A DNA stretch of 64,000 bases from Oceanobacillus salinisoli (GCF_009733865.1 NZ_WOFB01000006.1:90522-154521), one strand, 5' to 3'. Counted from the stretch's first letter, positions 9,395-18,672 are shown. Translations and numbers: made by a program. The notes: generated by a model from the letters alone, not told the origin.

Positions 9395-9991
9395 TTAGAT
9401 AATAATATCGTATTCCATTCTTTTAGCCGTTGTTTTAGCTATTTCGGAACCTAATAAACGTTTGACGATATGAAAAGACATATTAATGCCTGCTGAAATG
9501 CCACCCGATGTAACTATGTTTCCTTCATCAACAAATTTAACTTCCCGTTGTACTTTAACCTCTGGAAATTCTGTTTCCAATCTTTCAAGACTTGCCCAAT
9601 GAGTCGTTGCCATTTTACCTTTAAGTAATCCCGCCTTTGCTAATAGTAAAGCACCAGTACATACAGATGTCATAAGTTGGACATTTCTCATTTCATTTCT
9701 TATCCAGGTTATTACATTATTGTTATGTATTTCTCGTTCCCTCGCACCTAATCCACCAGGAATAATTAAAATATCAAATCGTGGCATATTGTCTAGGCTA
9801 TAATCAGGTTGTACTCTTAACCCATTACGAGCAACTATTGGATTACCTTTTTCTGATATAGTTTTAACAATAAATGGCTTGTTGCCATTTTCTAATGCGG
9901 TGACTGAAAAAACTTCAAATGGACCAGCAAAGTCTAAAACTTCGACATCATAAAATAGAAAAATTCCTACTTTCCATTGGTCAATATTCAT
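9395..9991 (-). CDS. DJ-1/PfpI family protein (isonitrile hydratase-like)
   Basis: 198 residues, one class-I glutamine-amidotransferase-like domain. The N-terminus KVGIFLFYDVEVLDFAGPFEVF and the acidic residue in it are typical of the AraC-type GATase branch. The nucleophile elbow is TSVCTGALLLAKAGLL (Cys near residue 108), followed by THWASL (His). This arrangement matches DJ-1/ThiJ proteins related to isonitrile hydratase; the substrate cannot be told from sequence. ATG start. It forms a single-gene unit: array site and hairpin downstream, another site upstream at 10015-10045. Confidence 0.85.
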   Translation of the reverse strand: MNIDQWKVGIFLFYDVEVLDFAGPFEVFSVTALENGNKPFIVKTISEKGNPIVARNGLRVQPDYSLDNMPRFDILIIPGGLGAREREIHNNNVITWIRNEMRNVQLMTSVCTGALLLAKAGLLKGKMATTHWASLERLETEFPEVKVQREVKFVDEGNIVTSGGISAGINMSFHIVKRLLGSEIAKTTAKRMEYDIII

Positions 9992-10014
9992 TTGAATTCC
10001 CCTTTAAATCCTTC

Positions 10015-10045
10015 TTGAGCTAAACTGCCCCTACAGTGCAATAAG
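10015..10045 (+). repeat. Array site 6
   Basis: Left arm TTGAGCTAA, centre ACTGCCCCTACA, right arm GTGCAATAA; lies just upstream of the DJ-1/PfpI gene. Confidence 0.6.
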
Positions 10046-10193
10046 AAAAAAACAATATTTAACTCTTCTCAAATGAACGAACTGATAATATACCAGAAAC
10101 AACGGTTAAAATAGCTTTGATATCTGGATATATAAATGGAATATATCGATAAGGAAATCATAGTCCAAACCACAAAACCCACCTTAATATCAC

Positions 10194-11177
10194 TTAAAGT
10201 GCCCATTTAATAAGTAAACCTGCGTGGGCTAAGCCACCGCCAAATCCATATAATAAAACTTTTTCACCTTTTTTTAGCTTTTTTTCGGAAAGTCCTTTAT
10301 CTAATGACAATGGAATTGTCGCAGACGAGGTATTTCCATAATCCACAAGGCTATATAGTGTTTTTTCGATAGGAAATTCACTTTTTTCACATATAGACTC
10401 AATCATCCTCATATTGGCACTATGAGGGACAAACCAATCAATATCATTTAATGAAATCGAAGCATTTGCCATTACACTTTTCATCCCTTTTGGAACAGTT
10501 GAAACAGCCCATTTATAAACCTCACGCCCATTTTGAACAATTTTACCACTACCGACTAACTTCTCTTCAAACATATGATTTGAAAGATTTGAACAGTATA
10601 AATTTTTTCCTTTTTCTCCTTCCGAACCTATATATGAAGAATAAAAACTTGGGTTTTCATCATCAAATTCTACAAGAACAGCGCCTCCTCCATCACCAAA
10701 CAATATGCAAGTCGTTCTGTCCTCATAATCCGTAATTTTAGATAGTGTTTCTGCTCCAATAACTAAAATTTTCTTATTTAAACCAGAAGTTATCAGTCCA
10801 TTGGCAATATGCAAGCCATAAGTGAAACCAGCACAAGCTGCATTTAAATCAATTGCACCAGAATTCCTTATACCTAACTTTGCTTGAACAATAGAAGCTA
10901 CACTTGGAGTTTTAAAATCAGGAGTCAATGTGCAAACAATAATCATATCAACATCTTCAACAGTTTTATCAAAACGCTCCATTAAATTTCTTACAGCCTT
11001 ATAACTGATATCACTTGTAAACTCATCTTCATTTGCTATCCTTCTTTCTTTAATACCAGTACGTTGAACAATCCATTCGTCATTCGTTTCAACCATTTTT
11101 TCTAACTGCAAATTTGTTAGTCTTTTTTTGGGAACATAAGAGCCTATTGCCGTAATTCGTGCTTTTGAGTTAGACAT
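10194..11177 (-). CDS. fabH: Beta-ketoacyl-ACP synthase III
   Basis: 327 residues, normal FabH length. It condenses acetyl- or branched acyl-CoA with malonyl-ACP to start fatty acid synthesis in the cytoplasm. The Cys-His-Asn triad is complete: C115 in NAACAGFTYG, His in VPHSANMRM and Asn in DYGNTSSATIPLSL. The N-terminal ITAIGSYVPKKRLTN and NDEWIVQRTGIKERR are also standard. ATG at 11177 is chosen because GAGGTGA precedes it; a TTG lies 6 nt earlier. It has no fabF beside it, so it is probably an accessory copy carried by the array. The sequence at its stop codon (AAAGTGCCCATTTAATAAG) resembles the array site, but part of that is coding. Confidence 0.92.
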   Translation of the reverse strand: MSNSKARITAIGSYVPKKRLTNLQLEKMVETNDEWIVQRTGIKERRIANEDEFTSDISYKAVRNLMERFDKTVEDVDMIIVCTLTPDFKTPSVASIVQAKLGIRNSGAIDLNAACAGFTYGLHIANGLITSGLNKKILVIGAETLSKITDYEDRTTCILFGDGGGAVLVEFDDENPSFYSSYIGSEGEKGKNLYCSNLSNHMFEEKLVGSGKIVQNGREVYKWAVSTVPKGMKSVMANASISLNDIDWFVPHSANMRMIESICEKSEFPIEKTLYSLVDYGNTSSATIPLSLDKGLSEKKLKKGEKVLLYGFGGGLAHAGLLIKWAL

Positions 11178-11343
11178 AAACAATCACCTCATATTAATTA
11201 AATTATTCTATTTTATATTTTATCACTTACTATTATAACCTAGTACTAATTTCAAAGCAAAAAAATTTAAAATAATTCGATTTTTTTAATTAAGTATGTT
11301 TTTACATCAGGATAGTCTTTAATTGCAAGAAGTGTTTTTATTC

Positions 11344-11474
11344 TTATTAAACAAACTGCCCCATTAGTTCAATAACTCTATAGTTAATATTACCACAAGA
11401 ACAGGGAGTTCGATTAAAAAGACGATCATTTTGGTGATCGCCTTGTTTAACTCTTGCACCCTTTAGTTTAATAA
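11344..11474 (+). repeat. Array site pair 7 with hairpin (second copy of the ~130-bp module)
   Basis: Site 11344-11378 (TTATTAAAC, AAACTGCCCCATTA, GTTCAATAA) and site 11443-11474 (TTGTTTAAC, TCTTGCACCCTTTA, GTTTAATAA) flank the hairpin GACGATCA-TTTTGG-TGATCGCC (11421-11442). The hairpin and much of the sequence match 7713-7848. The two modules enclose recombinase A1, the PfpI gene and fabH. Confidence 0.8.
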
Positions 11475-11605
11475 GGACTCTGAACATAACCTTTGATTAT
11501 AAAGGGGGAATACATCATAAACACAGCGTAAGGAAATATACAAATTGGGGTATCCTACTAATCATAGCCGTAAACAGCAAAAATAGGGAAAAGGATGTGT
11601 TTAAT

Positions 11606-12034
11606 ATGACAAATGATATTGTTATTGAGGAATTGAACACTTTACTGAGAGGAACTTATATGGGAGTACGTGGATTTGAGCATTATATATCAGAGCTAGA
11701 TAATACTGAGTTGAGGGAGAACTTTCAAACTATTCAACAGGAGTTAAAGCAGAATGCCTCCAAAATAGCTGAGCGTATTCAGAACCTCGAAGGAACCCCA
11801 GTCGATAGCGAAGGGATTTCAGGTTCAATGCAGAGCTATATGCATAAAGTGATGCTGCCTCATGACACAATGAAAATCATAGAGGATGCGTTAGAAGGAT
11901 TAGATAAATATGGAGTACAATATTCAGAGGAAATTGTTAAAGGAGATTTAGACGCAACAAGCCAACAAATTGTTGAAGAAGTTCTTAACACGAACCGAAG
12001 AAATGCTGAAAAGTTAAGGCAATTACTCCATTAA
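11606..12034 (+). CDS. DUF2383 (PA2169-type) four-helix protein
   Basis: 142 residues, all helical. The pattern LNTLLRGTYMGVRGFEHY, FQTIQQELKQNASKIAERI and a C-terminal helix fits the ferritin-like DUF2383 family, whose role is unknown and often stress- or spore-related in Bacillaceae. ATG at 11606 is chosen (AAGGA 10 nt upstream); a GTG lies 9 nt earlier. Unlike most array genes it is on the plus strand, with its own terminator. It lies between site pair 7 and site 8. Confidence 0.75.
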   Translation: MTNDIVIEELNTLLRGTYMGVRGFEHYISELDNTELRENFQTIQQELKQNASKIAERIQNLEGTPVDSEGISGSMQSYMHKVMLPHDTMKIIEDALEGLDKYGVQYSEEIVKGDLDATSQQIVEEVLNTNRRNAEKLRQLLH

Positions 12035-12043
12035 ACTTGAATA

Positions 12044-12067
12044 GACCATCAAAGCATTTTGATGGTC
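12044..12067 (+). terminator. Terminator after DUF2383 gene
   Basis: Perfect 10-bp stem GACCATCAAA/TTTGATGGTC with a 4-nt loop, 7 nt after the stop codon, followed by CCTCCTTG rather than a pure T-run. Confidence 0.75.
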
Positions 12068-12162
12068 CCTCCTTGTACCTTCCTCTTCTTCATCTCTAAA
12101 TTTAGTAATCCTGTCAGAAAAAAGTAGCGATTAACTTCTTCAAATTCTGTTCATTTATTAGT

Positions 12163-12193
12163 AATTCAACTAAACTGCCCGTTAGTTTAAGTG
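12163..12193 (+). repeat. Array site 8
   Basis: Left arm with ATTCAACTAA, centre ACTGCCCGTTA, right arm GTTTAAGTG. Last clear site of the first array. Confidence 0.6.
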
Positions 12194-12687
12194 TATCACT
12201 TCACATTACACATTCAAATTACATTCGAACTACTAGTGGCACAACTCTTAAGTTATGACACTGAATAAAATAAATAGTCTAAAAAGTTGCAGGTCTCTCA
12301 TATACACTTGTCCATTAGTGGTATCTGACAATCTTTCCCACAATATTAATCACAAACATTATAATTAGCATAGCATTTGCAATCAGACGCGTTAGTGAAA
12401 AAGGTATATAACATATTTAATATGAAAATATGTTATATACCTTTGTTTGGAGTATTATTTTATGGTTTAGAAAAGCATAACGTTTGTACAGGGTCGTTAT
12501 GAAAAGCTATCTATCAAAAGTTGAGAGATAAATATGCATGCCTACTCGTAGTTAATGAGTTTAAGTATAATTTTATTAGAACATCAAGTTGAAATATCTA
12601 TCTTTAGCGAAGAAGATATAGAACTGTAAGATTTTACACTCCCTCCAAATATTTAATTTAGCAAGTTATTATGTTTTATAAAATCCC
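12194..12687. other. Non-coding stretch with long hairpin
   Basis: Holds the TAAGTTATGACAC motif at 12249-12261 and an imperfect-loop hairpin of 19-bp arms (AAAGGTATATAACATATTT and its complement) at 12399-12444. No gene is supported. Confidence 0.45.
12399..12444. repeat. Long inverted repeat
   Basis: Arms of 19 bp, AAAGGTATATAACATATTT and its exact reverse complement, separated by 8 nt. It is AT-rich with no T-run dependence on one strand. It could be a terminator for lost genes or the end of a small element. Confidence 0.55.
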
Positions 12688-12960
12688 TCAATTTCTTAGT
12701 GACAGTATTTCTTTCATTCTCGATACAATTTTTTCAGATGTTATTTTTTCACAATCAGTAGTAAACTTATCTAATCCACCCTTAATTTTGTCTTGATGAC
12801 ATAAAATAATGTCACATAGCATATGGATAACCTGGTCTATTTCATCTCTAGTATTTATACCAAGCCAAATTAATACACCTTTTACATTTGACAAGATATG
12901 TGCTAGATTCAAATCATCTCGTTTAAGATGGTTAAAAAGACGCTCTACTTTTTCGTTGAC
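12688..12960 (-). pseudogene. C-terminal continuation of the TPR protein after an in-frame TAG
   Basis: Directly after the TAG at 12961-12963 the same frame stays open for 90 residues (VNEKVERLFNHLKRDDLNLAHI ... RMKEILSLRN), ending at 12688. It is helical and protein-like. The nearest possible start is an ATG/TTG about 48 nt in, without a clear RBS. I read it as the lost C-terminus of the upstream gene; a separate small gene coupled to it is the alternative. Confidence 0.5.
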
Positions 12961-15900
12961 CTAACAATTATTTTTGTTTAACAAGTAGATATACAAACTA
13001 GGTTCAGTACGAATGTAGCTATAACCCATGATTATTAATTCTGAAGTGTATTCATAATACTGATTTTTTGTTATCTTTCCTTCAATGAATAAATAACGCA
13101 CAAAATCCATTACGTTAAATGTTTCTACATTGTGTTCAGCTGCATATATATCAAATAAAAAATTATCAATCATTAATGATGCTAAACCTTGTTGGCATAT
13201 TAAAGTTGGATTTTCAATATTTTTAATAAATTTCTTTTCTTTTGATTTGTTATCATCAAATACTGCCCTACCAACCTTTTTACAGTTTTGGTCAATCCAA
13301 TGAATTATTTTTTCTAGTGTTTCAATATCCTTTTGGACTTCCTTAGGCGTTGCCTCATGTGAATAAATCCTTCCGTCTAGGTATGAAATTGTTTTAATTC
13401 CTTCATCCCCAGTAAGCAATAAATCTGTGTGTTCTTTACACAAATCCAAATAACTCTTTTGATCAAAATAAATATGAAATTCACCAGCAAGATTATTTAG
13501 TAAGTTCAACTCATTTAACGTAAACAATGAAAAGATATCAAGCAGTATATTTTTCGCTTTTATCACTTTTTTAATACCTTGTGATTCTTCAAGGATGCTT
13601 CCTTGTTGATTAACCCAAAAATAAAGAGATTTGTCATTAGCAATAAAACTCCAAGTTAAGTGGTTCCCTTTGCCTAAAACCATAGCCAGAAATGAGCCGT
13701 GCAAGCGATTTTTTTTAAATGTTTTTATTATTTCTGATTGTGTCTTTCGATCTTCTTCTAACATGTTTACTATATCACTATGCAATTGGTCATTCTCAAT
13801 TATTTGTTTCCTTTGCATAAATGGTTCTTCATCTGGAAAATATTTATCGAATTCAGTTAACACCTTTTGAAAATCTTCTATAAATTCCTTTTTTGGATCT
13901 TTAACAAATTTATTTATGTGCAGAAAAACGGAAGCATAATATTTCCAAACATCTGGATTTTTTTCTCCTAGTTTATAAGCTGCATAAGCGTATTTTAATG
14001 CCATATCATACTCTCTTGCATCTAGATAAGCAGAAGACAACAATTGAAGGTCATTCACCGTTTCGTTGTCTAATATTTGTTTTTCGGCAATCTTCAATGC
14101 TTGATAGTACTTCTTCTTGTTTCCAAGGTTAAAATCACTGCTTGCTGCCATTAACAAATAATTTATGTCCTGGGTTTCATGATATAGTTTTTCATAAATT
14201 TCTTTTGATAGCTCGTACCAATAATTGTTAAAATAAATTGCTGCTACGACTTCTTTCACCATAATACTTGGATTGGTTAATGAATTATAGTATATATCAA
14301 GAATTAAGTCATAATTTTCCAAGCGATAATGTGACATTACGTAATAATTAACCATCTGTTCATGGTTTTTCCAATATGGAATGGTTGGTACAATTTTTAC
14401 AATTGAATTTAAATCGGTTATTTTTCCTCTTTTTGAATACGAATTTAGGAGCTTTAATTTTATCTCAATTAAAAGTTCTCCCTCTGCCTTTTCTAATAAC
14501 GGTTCTAGATGTTTTATAGCATTTTCCCAATCATGTGTTAATGCAGAATAATATCCTTTGATTGTATTCATAATTAATTTACTACTTTGTTTCTCTTCGA
14601 CTTCTTCAATAAACTGATGAAGTTCATTATATTTCCTTAGTACATACAGTGTCTCTAACTTTAATAAGCAAAATTCAATTATTATATTTTCATTTTCTGA
14701 AATATAATTACTTTCGTATTTTTCTAGAGTATAATAAGCATTTTCAGGATCACCTTTTTCTAAATATATCCTAACCAAAAATGTAATAAAATCAATGTTA
14801 GATTGTTCTGAAATCTTATCTTCTAATTGTTCAATTGCTTTTTGCCAATCTTCGTTGATGTAATAACAAAAAATTAAATTAGTTACATAAATGTTGTTAT
14901 TACGATTAAACACATCATTACTTTTTTGCACAATGAATTTATAGTGTTCAGCAGCTATTCCAAACTGTTTTTCTCGAAAGTAAACCGCAGCTTTTAACTC
15001 ATTTACTTTTATTAACTGCCTTATGTTTTCGGTTTTATTTTGTACCTTATCTAATATTGGTATAACAATTGAGCTCAATCTATTTAAATCCACTACATCG
15101 TCATTTTGTAAGGTTGATTCCATCCGATGAACCATTGCATCAGCTTTAAATAAGAGTAAGTCATTAGAGTCCGGATTCTTAGAGAGCAATTCTGTACAAA
15201 GAGATAAAGCATCCTCAAACATGTTCAATGCAATGTATATTTGAATTTTAATGGTTTCTGCGCCCTCACCATGTTCTTGTAATATAGATAGGCACTCTTC
15301 ATACTTTTGTTGATTAAATTTAATCGTTACAAGTATTTCTACATTTTGGCTTTTGTAACCTTCTGATAATAAATTCTTCTCTATCACCATTAATGCTTCT
15401 TCGTAATTTTCTTCGTTCATTTTTACTATAGACAATAATCTGTTTTTTGTATATTCATCATTGCAATTAGAAATAGATGTATATAAGTGTGGAATAGCCT
15501 CACTCGTTAATCCTGAAGCCATATAGCTATTAGCAATAACTAACTGTAGTTGTAATATTTCTTCCTGTGTTTTAGCATATTTTAGTCTTTCAGTTGCTTT
15601 TTCCCTGGCAGTGATTACGTGGTCATTGGAATTTAATTCTTTAAGATCTTCATAACCAACAGGTAATAGAGCGTTAGAAATTAATGTTGTAATTTCACCT
15701 TGATTTTGTATTATTTGATTGTTTTGGCTACTGATTTGATTTAAATCCGAACGAAATTCCTCTTGCATCATTTCTAGTTTATTTAAGATTTCTAGAAATT
15801 CCGGGTCCCATTCTTTCTCTTTATATTCGTCGATATTTGCTAATATAAGTTGAAAAAATGGAATTAGTTGGTCTTGATATGTTGGATATCTCTCGTAATA

Positions 15901-16191
15901 AGGCTCTAAAAACAATGATTCTCGATTAAAATCATCCAGTTTCTTTCCTTCGATAATCCATAAAAATATTTCTTCCCTAATTTGCTTGTCGTTCAGTAAT
16001 TCATCTATTAATTCATCCGGTAGATCTAAAGATGCTTTAGCATCTGCTATACCAGCTTCAAACATAAGCTTTGTTTTAAGTGCATAATTATCCCGCATCC
16101 ATTTGTCTTTAAAATCACGGATGATTTTACTATTCTTTATCCTTGGTAAAACAAAAGAAAATAACAATGACCCTATTTTTGACAAATCCAT
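12961..16191 (-). CDS. Large TPR-repeat protein with C-terminal PIN-like region
   Basis: 1076 residues. Residues 1-160 are a helical N-terminal domain with a short coiled coil (EEFRSDLNQISSQNNQIIQNQGE region). About 200-790 is a run of TPR-type helical pairs (EAIPHLYTSI, NYEEALMVIEKNL, KYEECLSILQEHG, EYDMALKYAYAAYKLG). The last ~250 residues resemble the PIN-like domain that ends several bacterial TPR proteins: LLLTGDEGIKTISYLDGRI, LASLMIDNFLFDIYAAEHN, GKITKNQYYEYTSELIIMGYSYI. Such proteins are thought to be RNases or scaffolds, some in phage defence. The acidic PIN catalytic residues are only partly visible, so activity is uncertain. It stops at a TAG after which the frame stays open (12688-12960). 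RBS is weak (GGTGG). Confidence 0.75.
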   Translation of the reverse strand: MDLSKIGSLLFSFVLPRIKNSKIIRDFKDKWMRDNYALKTKLMFEAGIADAKASLDLPDELIDELLNDKQIREEIFLWIIEGKKLDDFNRESLFLEPYYERYPTYQDQLIPFFQLILANIDEYKEKEWDPEFLEILNKLEMMQEEFRSDLNQISSQNNQIIQNQGEITTLISNALLPVGYEDLKELNSNDHVITAREKATERLKYAKTQEEILQLQLVIANSYMASGLTSEAIPHLYTSISNCNDEYTKNRLLSIVKMNEENYEEALMVIEKNLLSEGYKSQNVEILVTIKFNQQKYEECLSILQEHGEGAETIKIQIYIALNMFEDALSLCTELLSKNPDSNDLLLFKADAMVHRMESTLQNDDVVDLNRLSSIVIPILDKVQNKTENIRQLIKVNELKAAVYFREKQFGIAAEHYKFIVQKSNDVFNRNNNIYVTNLIFCYYINEDWQKAIEQLEDKISEQSNIDFITFLVRIYLEKGDPENAYYTLEKYESNYISENENIIIEFCLLKLETLYVLRKYNELHQFIEEVEEKQSSKLIMNTIKGYYSALTHDWENAIKHLEPLLEKAEGELLIEIKLKLLNSYSKRGKITDLNSIVKIVPTIPYWKNHEQMVNYYVMSHYRLENYDLILDIYYNSLTNPSIMVKEVVAAIYFNNYWYELSKEIYEKLYHETQDINYLLMAASSDFNLGNKKKYYQALKIAEKQILDNETVNDLQLLSSAYLDAREYDMALKYAYAAYKLGEKNPDVWKYYASVFLHINKFVKDPKKEFIEDFQKVLTEFDKYFPDEEPFMQRKQIIENDQLHSDIVNMLEEDRKTQSEIIKTFKKNRLHGSFLAMVLGKGNHLTWSFIANDKSLYFWVNQQGSILEESQGIKKVIKAKNILLDIFSLFTLNELNLLNNLAGEFHIYFDQKSYLDLCKEHTDLLLTGDEGIKTISYLDGRIYSHEATPKEVQKDIETLEKIIHWIDQNCKKVGRAVFDDNKSKEKKFIKNIENPTLICQQGLASLMIDNFLFDIYAAEHNVETFNVMDFVRYLFIEGKITKNQYYEYTSELIIMGYSYIRTEPSLYIYLLNKNNC

Positions 16192-16599
16192 ATAATTTTT
16201 AATCCACCAATCTTTTACAAATACATTACAAATCTATCTTATCACAGCATGACTACGTCAACTATAAAAAAGGGAATGGATATACTGATTTATGTAACAG
16301 AAAAACTTATCATGAGCGAGATTTTTAAAATTTGTAATATATAAACTACCTCTGTCGTTAAATACTCTGGACCTTACCTTGAATATTTTTTGTCCCAAAA
16401 TCTGATTAAGAAGCATTGCATGAACCATTACTTACTTAAATCCATGCCTTTTTATCTAGTCTCTCTATTTGGTACAAGTAAATGGGACACTATGAAGACA
16501 AGAAAATCGAAAACAAAAACCATCCCAATAGAGTGTACTCTATTGGGATGGTTTTTCCTTCCTATAGGAATTCTTAATTAAGTTTTCATTCTTTAGAAT
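16192..16599. other. Intergenic, convergent terminator
   Basis: Contains only the hairpin at 16515-16556 and AT-rich sequence that should hold the promoter of the TPR gene. A short plus-strand open frame here has no RBS and is not supported. Confidence 0.45.
16515..16556. terminator. Strong bidirectional terminator
   Basis: Arms AAAAACCATCCCAATAGAG and its exact complement, loop TGTA, with A- and T-runs at the two ends. It lies 44 nt beyond the stop of the minus-strand gene at 16600. Confidence 0.9.
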
Positions 16600-17655
16600 C
16601 TACATGAAAGTTCCACATTTTTCACTTTCAAACCATCTTATAAAACTATCTGTCCCTTTATCTAAACTATGAACTGCCTCCATAGCAAAATTAAAATCCT
16701 CATGATGAATATAATCCACTACCTTTTTAAGTAGGTCTTTACATGTTGTGGTATTTATTTGCAGTTTACAGTAAACGTATGCTAGGTCAATTAATGTATC
16801 AGTATAAAGAAAATAGCCCTTTAAATCCTCTTTATTTTCTAATTCATAATCAAGCTTTGCTTTCTCAAGGTTTCTTTTTGCCTTTCCCCACTCTCCTTTT
16901 GTTATATGAGCTTCTGCTAGAAATTGATATATATCTGGAATTGGGGTCTCTGAATTCACATTACTTCGCTTAATCAAATAATGTGCAAATCTTAAATTTT
17001 GCCGGTAGGACCAATTTATCTTACTATTAATCATGATATCATCATAAACAAAATCTTCATTTAAATTGTCACACCCATCGGAACTGTACCCATTTTTCTT
17101 ACTTTCTACCTCCCTAGTAATATACTTTTCAACTTTTTTTAAATCATATATTCTATCTAACTGAAGGACTCTTCGAAATTCCTCTGCCTGTCCTACGGTC
17201 CATAATGGGTTGTTACCTAAATGCTGGATTGGCTTTGGAAACTCACGATTTTTTCGTTTATATTCTTCAAATTTTTTATGATCTATTCCGAGAACATCAA
17301 CAAATTCATCCGGCCCAATTCTATTCATTAAACGATAGAATTCATAGGAATATGATTCGTTTAAACCATATTGTAAACTAACAAATAAAAAATCTTTAGG
17401 CATACGGATATAAATTGATAGAAGGTCCTTAATTTCTTCCGCCCATACCATCCAGTATTCATTATAATAAAAATACCCATGTTGCTTTAAACCTCGAATA
17501 AAATCTTGTAAGGATCCACCACTTCCAAAATTCATCACAATTTGATCAAAGTGCACTGCTTTTGATTTATCTCCCCACCCCAATAATATCTCATGTTTCA
17601 TCATAGCGAGATACCATGCAAAATAAACACTATCTTTCAATTCATCTTTTCTCAT
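16600..17655 (-). CDS. Unknown protein with C-terminal TPR-like helices
   Basis: 351 residues, not recognised. The N-terminal half is aromatic-rich (SVYFAWYLAMMKHEILLGWGD, YFYYNEYWMVWAEEI). The C-terminal part (about 245-330) has TPR-like helix pairs (IYQFLAEAHITKGEWGKAKRNLEKAKLDYE, IDLAYVYCKL), suggesting a protein-protein interaction role. The ATG at 17655 is preferred because the upstream GGAGG is 11 nt away; the other ATG (17664) is only 2 nt from it. It is a single-gene unit with a strong terminator downstream and a terminator-like hairpin in its leader (17698-17760). Confidence 0.6.
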   Translation of the reverse strand: MRKDELKDSVYFAWYLAMMKHEILLGWGDKSKAVHFDQIVMNFGSGGSLQDFIRGLKQHGYFYYNEYWMVWAEEIKDLLSIYIRMPKDFLFVSLQYGLNESYSYEFYRLMNRIGPDEFVDVLGIDHKKFEEYKRKNREFPKPIQHLGNNPLWTVGQAEEFRRVLQLDRIYDLKKVEKYITREVESKKNGYSSDGCDNLNEDFVYDDIMINSKINWSYRQNLRFAHYLIKRSNVNSETPIPDIYQFLAEAHITKGEWGKAKRNLEKAKLDYELENKEDLKGYFLYTDTLIDLAYVYCKLQINTTTCKDLLKKVVDYIHHEDFNFAMEAVHSLDKGTDSFIRWFESEKCGTFM

Positions 17656-17697
17656 AACTATCATAACCTCCTGTATAATTTTTAACTCCTCTTATAT

Positions 17698-17760
17698 AAA
17701 AAAAGCCAAGTGAAAATAAAAAGACATAAATCAAAGTCTTTATTCTCACTTGGCTTTTTA
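17698..17760 (-). promoter_or_regulatory. Terminator-like hairpin in the leader of the 16600 gene (possible attenuator)
   Basis: Arms AAAAAGCCAAGTGA and TCACTTGGCTTTTT enclose a second, inner stem (AAAGAC/GTCTTT). On the minus strand it is followed by seven T residues, then only about 35 nt to the gene's RBS. That leaves little room for a promoter between, so either transcription passes through the hairpin (attenuation) or the promoter overlaps TATATAAG. Confidence 0.5.
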
Positions 17761-18024
17761 GCCCATTTTTAAAACAGTTCATTACAGAAAATGAACTTTA
17801 ATATATTTTTCCAAACATTGGCATGGTAGATTATAATCTAACTTTGTAACCTAAGGTCTATTTCATAGTCAATTCGATTAAACGCTAGCCGACTCGTGTC
17901 CGCTGCTAATATAAAAAAATTAAATTTTATAAAACTAGTATAAAAAGAAATAAGTGGGTTGTCTAGGGATAACACCAAAATGGTTTTATTTAAACAAATA
18001 AATATTTCATTCACTCAGTATAGA

Positions 18025-18092
18025 TTAATAAAATTTTACCTATCGAAAATTTTCTTCCTTAAACGGATACCGATACAATATAAGAAACACTG
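18025..18092 (+). repeat. Duplicated promoter-like block, copy 1
   Basis: Shares AATTTTACCTAT, GAAAATTTTCTTCC and ATACCGATACAATATAAGAA with copy 2 at 18325-18390. No gene follows this copy within 300 nt, so it may be a second, upstream promoter or a binding region. Confidence 0.5.
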
Positions 18093-18324
18093 TAGAAATG
18101 AAAAAGAACTTATGAAAAGAAAAGATTAAGAAGACATAGTTGTATTGAATGTGATATATACCGTTTCACAGAAAACTCGCCCTTAACTAGTCAGTCAACA
18201 AATTCGGAATTTCACTTTAAGAAACCACATAGGGATATTCAATTTGGTTTATTTAAACCAAATTCGATCTATCATTCCATATTTTCAAATTCCTTATTCT
18301 TTGGCTACAATTCATATTATATTT

Positions 18325-18390
18325 GTGTGTAATTTTACCTATTGAAACTTTTATTTCCAATACAAATACCGATATAATATAAGAACACTT
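18325..18390 (+). promoter_or_regulatory. Likely promoter of the six-gene operon (block copy 2)
   Basis: Contains ATACCGATATAATATAAGAA with TATAAT as a good -10. No clear -35 at 17 bp is seen; TTGAAA is 25 bp away, so an activator or another sigma factor is possible. It lies 25-45 nt before the RBS GGGGGG of the first gene. Confidence 0.55.
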
Positions 18391-18414
18391 AAAAATAAAA
18401 GGGGGGACAATATC

Positions 18415-18672
18415 TTGGCAAATTTAGAATCTACTCCTATTATCCAAGGATTTAACACCCTAGAGTTGGCCGTATTAATGGAGAAATACATATTAATTCT
18501 AGGAATGATTAACTACGGAACTATAAAACAAAAACGACAAGCAAGAAAAGAATTAAAAACAATTGAAGAGTACATTCATCATCATGCTAATGATGATGCT
18601 TTTGAGTTGGCAAATCTTAGACTTCAATTAACAGAGGAAGAATTGAAAACAATTAAAGGAGTCGAATTATGA
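18415..18672 (+). CDS. Unknown small helical protein, first gene of six-gene operon
   Basis: 85 residues, TTG start with GGGGGGA 8 nt upstream. It is helical: a hydrophobic helix (LELAVLMEKYILILGMI), a basic stretch (KQKRQARKELK) and an acidic amphipathic end. Its stop overlaps the next start by 4 nt (ATGA). Not recognised. Confidence 0.6.
   Translation: MANLESTPIIQGFNTLELAVLMEKYILILGMINYGTIKQKRQARKELKTIEEYIHHHANDDAFELANLRLQLTEEELKTIKGVEL

Larger units (their letters stand above)
17761..18414. other. Long regulatory gap with a duplicated promoter-like segment
   Basis: About 650 nt without a gene. Two related ~68-nt blocks lie here (18025-18092 and 18325-18390), each ending in an AATATAAGAA-type sequence; the second leads directly into the operon at 18415. 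Confidence 0.5.

Noticed and set aside
10183..10213. Array site over the fabH stop codon
   Set aside because: The match is partly fixed by conserved FabH C-terminal codons, so it was not counted as a site.
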